Under the pieces are notes generated by a model. That model saw only the letters and a list, made by a program, of their open reading frames with translations. It did no database searches and had not been told where the DNA came from. Made by a program: the position numbers and the translations under genes. Source: Phycisphaerales bacterium (GTDB lineage Bacteria > Planctomycetota > Phycisphaerae > Sedimentisphaerales > Anaerobacaceae). Taken from it: a stretch of 9,357 nt of DNA. Position 1 is the stretch's first letter. Each line of letters opens with the position of its first letter. This document shows positions 5,965-9,357 of the stretch, piece after piece. The stretch lies in NCBI GenBank assembly GCA_003533825.1, contig DQCG01000381.1, positions 11,149 to 20,505 on the forward strand. The letters run 5' to 3'.

Positions 5965-6366
5965 TTATTCTCCCTCGGCCCCGGTTTGGCGCAGATGGGC
6001 CCAGTAAACGGCGTTGACGATACACAAAAGATTGAGCAGTCCGGCGATGCTCGTGTAAATCTGTCCGATTTCGTTCGGCCTGCCGAAAACGGGATAATCG
6101 CCCGTTCTGGTCATCTGGCCGATGGCCGCCACTGCCGGCGAGTTCATAAGCTGAGCAACGTACCAGGGCTTTGCTCCGATGGGATTGATAATCCCGATCG
6201 AGCCGATATATAATCCCATGGCGAAAGTAAGGGCGATTGTTACGAAAATGATAATCGCGTGCTTCTTTTCATTGAGCATTAAATGTCCCGCTCCCGGCAC
6301 TAACCAGCCCATTAGTCCGACAACGAGCATAAATGCAATGTGGCCTTCTTTCGAGCGTTTCGCCAT
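5965..6366 (-). CDS. DUF6677-like small membrane protein
   Basis: 133 aa with three hydrophobic segments, about residues 10-28, 36-56 and 103-122. Striking conserved-looking blocks are WLVPGAGH (21-28), LYIGSIGIINPIG (52-64), GRPNEIGQIY (95-104) and TSIAGLLNLL (105-114). This fits the planctomycete family I recall as DUF6677; the number is from memory. WLVPGAGH followed by a basic turn is also seen in small TM2-like membrane proteins. Function unknown. The stop of the upstream SurA/PpiD-like gene overlaps this ATG by one base (TAATG), and a perfect GGAGG (6377-6381, minus strand) lies ten bases upstream inside that gene, so translational coupling is likely. The 82-aa gene follows after one base. 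Confidence 0.75.
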   Translation of the reverse strand: MAKRSKEGHIAFMLVVGLMGWLVPGAGHLMLNEKKHAIIIFVTIALTFAMGLYIGSIGIINPIGAKPWYVAQLMNSPAVAAIGQMTRTGDYPVFGRPNEIGQIYTSIAGLLNLLCIVNAVYWAHLRQTGAEGE

Positions 6367-8582
6367 TATGATGCAGCCTCCGATTCGGCCGGCGTATTGG
6401 CATCGGCGGTTTCTTCTTCGGTCCTGGTAAACCTGAAGTTCATGCGCTTCAGGATGTTTTCGGGATTAAAGTGGATAATCGCCAGGCTCTGGGATTGGAC
6501 GTAATCTTCTCGATATAATCGAACCGCCTTTATTTTTTCGAAGTCCTCTTTCCAGAGGCGTTTTACCGAGATGTTTTTAATAACGTAATAACTCATATCC
6601 GGCTTGAATTCCATTAGCAGGGGCAGTGACTCAGCCGTGAGACTGTCCTGTGGAACGAGCGAATAAAGCTTCTCGACGAACTGTTGATTTATCTTGCTGT
6701 CGTTCAGGTAAAACGGGGTCGCCGGATCGCCCTGGCCCTGCGCGGCAAATGTCTCCAGATCGGCCTTTGATATTCTTCGCATGTCTGAAAAATTTTGCAG
6801 CCGGAATGCGTTGGGATCGTTCTCCTCGCGTTCCAGCAACTGACCGTAAAGCTCGTTAAATTTATTTATTGCACTTGTCCAGCCGTCTTTTTTAGCCAGG
6901 TCGATGAACTCTTTGGATTTGCCCTTTAAAATGTCCATTGCGGCGAGTTTCTGTAAATTTTCGGTGACTTTTTCCTTTACCGAATAAATATTTTCGCCTG
7001 CCTTTTCTTCATTCGGGTCGAGTGTAAGCGAGCTTGTGCTGAAGGTTTGGTCGATTCTTTCCGGCTCGGAAGCTTTTTTGGCGTCGATCACACGCAAGAT
7101 CGCCATTATTCCGCCGGCATCGTTTCTGTATCTGCTCATCATGTCTTTGACCGGACCGATGTTCTCATAAATCCTCGGCTTGGGCACATCTAATGGTCCA
7201 AGCTCGCTGACCGCCAGCTCGTCGACGGCAAATAAGACCTTGCTCAATCTCACCGGATTCTGCCCGTAACCCTGCAGAAACAGGGTCGCCATTTTCTCGT
7301 CGGCCTGCATATCAATCGGGCTGAGCAGCCCCGTTTGGCCGGTATAAACATTGATCTTGTATTTTTCGCTCAATTGCCCGGCGGTGGTTTTATAATTGCC
7401 GGCTTTTTCCTTAATCTGCTCCGAAGTCACTTCTGCAGACTCTATATCCATGTCCTTCAAACCGGCTTCGGTGATTATCCTTGCCTCCTGCAGGATATTC
7501 TGGGCCGTAGTGTTTACCTTGTCCTTAAAAAGCTGCTGAGAAATGATGTTTGCAACCTCGGCGTAGGTTTTGGTTTTCGTGATTTGCGGCGAGTTAGGAT
7601 CATTCGGATCGGATGGCACCTGCTCGGTGTATAACAGCTCTTTATTTTTGCTGTAATAATTTCCCATCTCGTCCTGCGTCGGCTTTTTTACTATCGTCTG
7701 AACATCTTCGAGTTTGACGGCGATGTATTCGAGCTGAACTCTGTCCGGCAGTTTGTACCCGAAGCCGTAGGGATTTTCATCGCTTACGGAACCGGGGGTA
7801 AATTTCTTGTATTTGTTAAAATGCTCCAGGATTTTTTCTTCGTCCGGCTGAGCCTGCTGTTTGGCAAAGACTTCGGAATCGATTTTTACAACCTCGACGT
7901 TTACTTTTTCTTCCTCGGCACCGGCCGCCTGCATTATCTGCGGGGTTGTAATCCCTTCGCTGGAGCAGACCGTATAGGAGTATTGCAATACCGCCAATAA
8001 TTTACCTAAAGTCGAGAGTAGCTGATCCTCCGGAATTCGCTGCTGTCTTATCATCGCACCGATTAGTTGTGAATATGTCTGGCCTTCGAAAAGCTGCGGT
8101 ATTGCCTTTCCGAGCAGCTCTCCCACCTGTTGGTTTGAAACCCTGATCCCGGCCTGTTGTGCCTCGTGTTGCAGCAGCAGCCAGTATATACCGGGCGGCA
8201 CCTGGCGCCTGTATAAGTCGTTTATTTGTTTTTCGCTGATTCTGTAATTGTTTGTCCTGATTGATTGCTTAATACTATTGATCAATGCCGGCGATGCTCT
8301 CTGGTCGGAGAACAGCAGTTCGCCCAGGAAGACCCCATGTAAATCCTGCGACCTTAGCAGGGCCTCGGCCCGCAGCATTCTGAGGATTTCCAGTTCATGG
8401 CGAGCCAGCATTAAGTCACGGTCTGTTATCTTGGTTTTTTCGGCGAAGCGGGCTATTGACCCGATTCTTCTTTTACTGAGCTGCATTAATGTGCTGCCCC
8501 CGATGAAGCCGAACATTATGACTATGACAACAACGGCCATCACTTTCTTGTTATTCTTACGAAACCACTTGACCAAATTCAT
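6366..8582 (-). CDS. Membrane-anchored SurA/PpiD-like periplasmic chaperone
   Basis: 738 aa. A short basic N-terminus (MNLVKWFRKNNKK) leads into one hydrophobic helix (about 14-30, ending FGFIGG), as in PpiD-type inner-membrane anchors; the rest would face the periplasm. Residues about 40-205 are helical and resemble a SurA_N chaperone domain, including 'ISEKQINDLY' and 'AGIRVSNQQV'. Residues about 225-300 hold a region starting VNVEVVKI and a 'VQLEYIAVK' strand, as seen around degenerate parvulin-like modules. A DPNDPNSP linker sits near 325-332, and the C-terminus is a low-complexity acidic/Ala tail. I see no clear parvulin active-site block, so isomerase activity is doubtful. The frame is open further upstream, to 8747, but ATG 8582 is chosen because it places the membrane anchor at the N-terminus and has GGAG eight bases before it. 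First gene of the three-gene minus-strand operon. Likely role: folding or quality control of exported proteins. Confidence 0.72.
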   Translation of the reverse strand: MNLVKWFRKNNKKVMAVVVIVIMFGFIGGSTLMQLSKRRIGSIARFAEKTKITDRDLMLARHELEILRMLRAEALLRSQDLHGVFLGELLFSDQRASPALINSIKQSIRTNNYRISEKQINDLYRRQVPPGIYWLLLQHEAQQAGIRVSNQQVGELLGKAIPQLFEGQTYSQLIGAMIRQQRIPEDQLLSTLGKLLAVLQYSYTVCSSEGITTPQIMQAAGAEEEKVNVEVVKIDSEVFAKQQAQPDEEKILEHFNKYKKFTPGSVSDENPYGFGYKLPDRVQLEYIAVKLEDVQTIVKKPTQDEMGNYYSKNKELLYTEQVPSDPNDPNSPQITKTKTYAEVANIISQQLFKDKVNTTAQNILQEARIITEAGLKDMDIESAEVTSEQIKEKAGNYKTTAGQLSEKYKINVYTGQTGLLSPIDMQADEKMATLFLQGYGQNPVRLSKVLFAVDELAVSELGPLDVPKPRIYENIGPVKDMMSRYRNDAGGIMAILRVIDAKKASEPERIDQTFSTSSLTLDPNEEKAGENIYSVKEKVTENLQKLAAMDILKGKSKEFIDLAKKDGWTSAINKFNELYGQLLEREENDPNAFRLQNFSDMRRISKADLETFAAQGQGDPATPFYLNDSKINQQFVEKLYSLVPQDSLTAESLPLLMEFKPDMSYYVIKNISVKRLWKEDFEKIKAVRLYREDYVQSQSLAIIHFNPENILKRMNFRFTRTEEETADANTPAESEAAS

Positions 8583-8590
8583 ATCGTTGC

Positions 8591-8594
8591 TCCG
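8591..8594 (-). promoter_or_regulatory. Shine-Dalgarno site that fixes the SurA/PpiD-like start
   Basis: GGAG on the minus strand, eight bases before ATG 8582. It supports that start over the 55-residue-longer open frame, whose extra N-terminal part is basic, Pro-rich and would bury the membrane anchor. Confidence 0.65.
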
Positions 8595-8640
8595 GTTTAG
8601 GCCGGCCCGAACGTGCCGAACCAAATTATTAAATCTAATG

Positions 8641-8668
8641 AATATACGCGAGTTTTGAAATTTTGCAA
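8641..8668 (-). promoter_or_regulatory. Candidate promoter of the SurA/PpiD-like operon
   Basis: Read on the minus strand: TTGCAA (8668-8663), a 16-base spacer, TATATT (8646-8641). The -10 matches five of six consensus bases and the -35 four of six. Predicted start near 8634, leaving about 50 bases of leader before ATG 8582. Confidence 0.4.
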
Positions 8669-8702
8669 GAAAAATAGCCCCGAGGTTGACGGAAGGTGGA
8701 TC

Positions 8703-8761
8703 TCCGGGCTGGAAAGAGTGTCCTTTCCGGCCGGACTTTCCCTGCAAACGGGAGCCTTTTT
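8703..8761 (+). promoter_or_regulatory. Stem-loop element with T tract upstream of hemL (attenuator or small-RNA 3' end)
   Basis: Hairpin A pairs GGCTGGAAAG (8707-8716) with CTTTCCGGCC (8723-8732): ten pairs including one G-T, with a six-base loop. Three further pairs (TCC 8703-8705 with GGA 8733-8735) follow past a single bulged G (8706). Hairpin B pairs TCCC (8739-8742) with GGGA (8750-8753), then CC and five T (8757-8761). GGAAAG (8711-8716) can instead pair with a second CTTTCC (8736-8741), which would consume part of hairpin B. Two exclusive folds ending in a T tract are the layout of a transcription attenuator. Hairpin B is short, so termination would be modest. It matches no riboswitch class I recognise. 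Confidence 0.42.
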
Positions 8762-8782
8762 GCGGCGATGTCTACAAATCGT

Positions 8783-8811
8783 TTGAATTTTTTATGAGAT
8801 ATTCTTATGAT
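8783..8811 (+). promoter_or_regulatory. Candidate hemL promoter close to the start codon
   Basis: TTGAAT (8783-8788), a 17-base spacer, and TATGAT (8806-8811). The expected transcription start is about 8818, only a few bases before ATG 8822, which would make the hemL mRNA almost leaderless. It lies downstream of the stem-loop element, so hemL could be transcribed independently of it. Confidence 0.4.
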
Positions 8812-8821
8812 GGTGGGTCAA

Positions 8822-9357
8822 ATGAAACAAAACCAAATCAAATACCGAGAATCAGCCCGGGCCTTTGCCGAAGCCTGCCGGGTCCTGCCGGGCGGTGTGA
8901 ATTCACCCGTGAGGGCCTTTGGCGGCGTGGATACCGGTCCGGTTTTCGTCGCCGGCGCAAAGGGCTCCAAAATCTTTGATATCGACGGCAATGAATACAT
9001 CGACTATGTCGGCTCGTGGGGTCCGATGATTGTCGGTCATGCCCATCCGGGCGTGATTGAGGCCGTCGAGGCCGCGGCACGGAAGGGCACCTCGTTCGGA
9101 GCACCGACGCTGGCCGAGACGGCGCTAGGGCAGAAAATCATCGCCGCATTCGGTTCAATCGAGAAGGTCCGTCTTCTGTCCAGCGGTACCGAGGCGGTTA
9201 TGACGGCGATTCGTTTGGCCCGCGGGTATACCAAAAAGGACATCATCATCAAGATGGCCGGCTGCTATCACGGGCACAGCGATTCTTTACTGGTCGCCGC
9301 CGGTTCCGGCCTGGCCGAGAGTGCCATCGCCTCGAGCGCCGGCGTTCCGGATGCGGT
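8822..9357 (+). CDS. hemL: Glutamate-1-semialdehyde 2,1-aminomutase, 5' part
   Basis: PLP enzyme that converts glutamate-1-semialdehyde to 5-aminolevulinate, the last step of the C5 route to tetrapyrroles, in the cytoplasm. The first 178 residues are in the window and the frame is open to the right edge. Diagnostic blocks are LPGGVNSPVRAFGGV (22-36), DIDGNEYIDYVGSWGPMIVG (53-72), HAHP (73-76), the cofactor-phosphate loop SSGTEAVMTAIRLAR (120-134) and KMAGCYHGHSDSLL (144-157). The PLP-binding Lys lies beyond the window. ATG 8822 is chosen because it gives the usual distance to PGGVNSPVRAF; in-frame ATGs at 8807 and 8810 fall within the candidate promoter. GGTGGG (8812-8817) lies four bases upstream, rather close. 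Divergent from the SurA/PpiD-like operon. Identity is secure. Confidence 0.95.
   Translation, partial: MKQNQIKYRESARAFAEACRVLPGGVNSPVRAFGGVDTGPVFVAGAKGSKIFDIDGNEYIDYVGSWGPMIVGHAHPGVIEAVEAAARKGTSFGAPTLAETALGQKIIAAFGSIEKVRLLSSGTEAVMTAIRLARGYTKKDIIIKMAGCYHGHSDSLLVAAGSGLAESAIASSAGVPDA

Noticed and set aside
8583..8747. 55-residue N-terminal extension of the SurA/PpiD-like protein
   Set aside because: It would place a basic, Pro-rich stretch before the membrane anchor, and GGAG at 8591-8594 marks ATG 8582 instead.
8686..8979. 97-codon plus-strand open frame across the hemL start
   Set aside because: It runs in another frame over clear hemL coding sequence and over the stem-loop element.

Overview
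The window looks like a chromosomal piece from a planctomycete, most likely of the Phycisphaerae type. This rests on the three-gene minus-strand cassette (a membrane-anchored SurA/PpiD-like protein, a DUF6677-like small membrane protein and an 82-residue membrane protein), on Asn/Pro-rich 'DPNDPNSP' linkers, and on A-rich intergenic repeats of a kind I associate with that group. The taxonomic call is inference from family resemblance, not from a marker gene.

Layout. 1-155: 3' end of a STAS-domain (anti-sigma-factor antagonist type) gene. 157-855: rnc (RNase III), one base behind it, with an unusual Gly where most RNases III have a catalytic-site Asp. 856-1344: gene-free, A+T-rich stretch with an extended -10 promoter and two dyads in the expected leader of the next operon. 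1345-5043: a two-gene operon encoding an AAA+ ATPase (323 aa) and a large subtilisin-like S8 protease (907 aa). The pair fits the ietAS type, known first as a plasmid stability locus and later reported as an anti-phage system. 5044-5714: gene-free stretch with an orphan sigma70-like promoter, three spaced copies of an A-rich motif, a tandem 7-mer and a dRS3-like palindromic repeat. 5715-8582, minus strand: the SurA/PpiD-like gene, the DUF6677-like gene and the 82-aa gene, coupled with a 1-bp overlap and a 1-bp gap. 8583-8821: divergent intergenic region with a minus-strand promoter, a strong plus-strand stem-loop element ending in a T tract, and a promoter placed almost on the hemL start. 8822-9357: 5' part of hemL.

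How it fits together. The flanks are housekeeping (RNA processing, envelope protein handling, tetrapyrrole synthesis) and richer in G+C. The ATPase-protease pair is visibly richer in A+T, carries its own promoter and is bracketed by gene-poor, repeat-bearing DNA. It reads as an acquired cargo island set between housekeeping genes. In the island the ATPase (intact Walker A and B) probably recognises or remodels a target and gates the protease (intact Asp/His/Ser triad plus oxyanion Asn); that division of labour is inference. No transposase, integrase, tRNA, rRNA or CRISPR array was seen.
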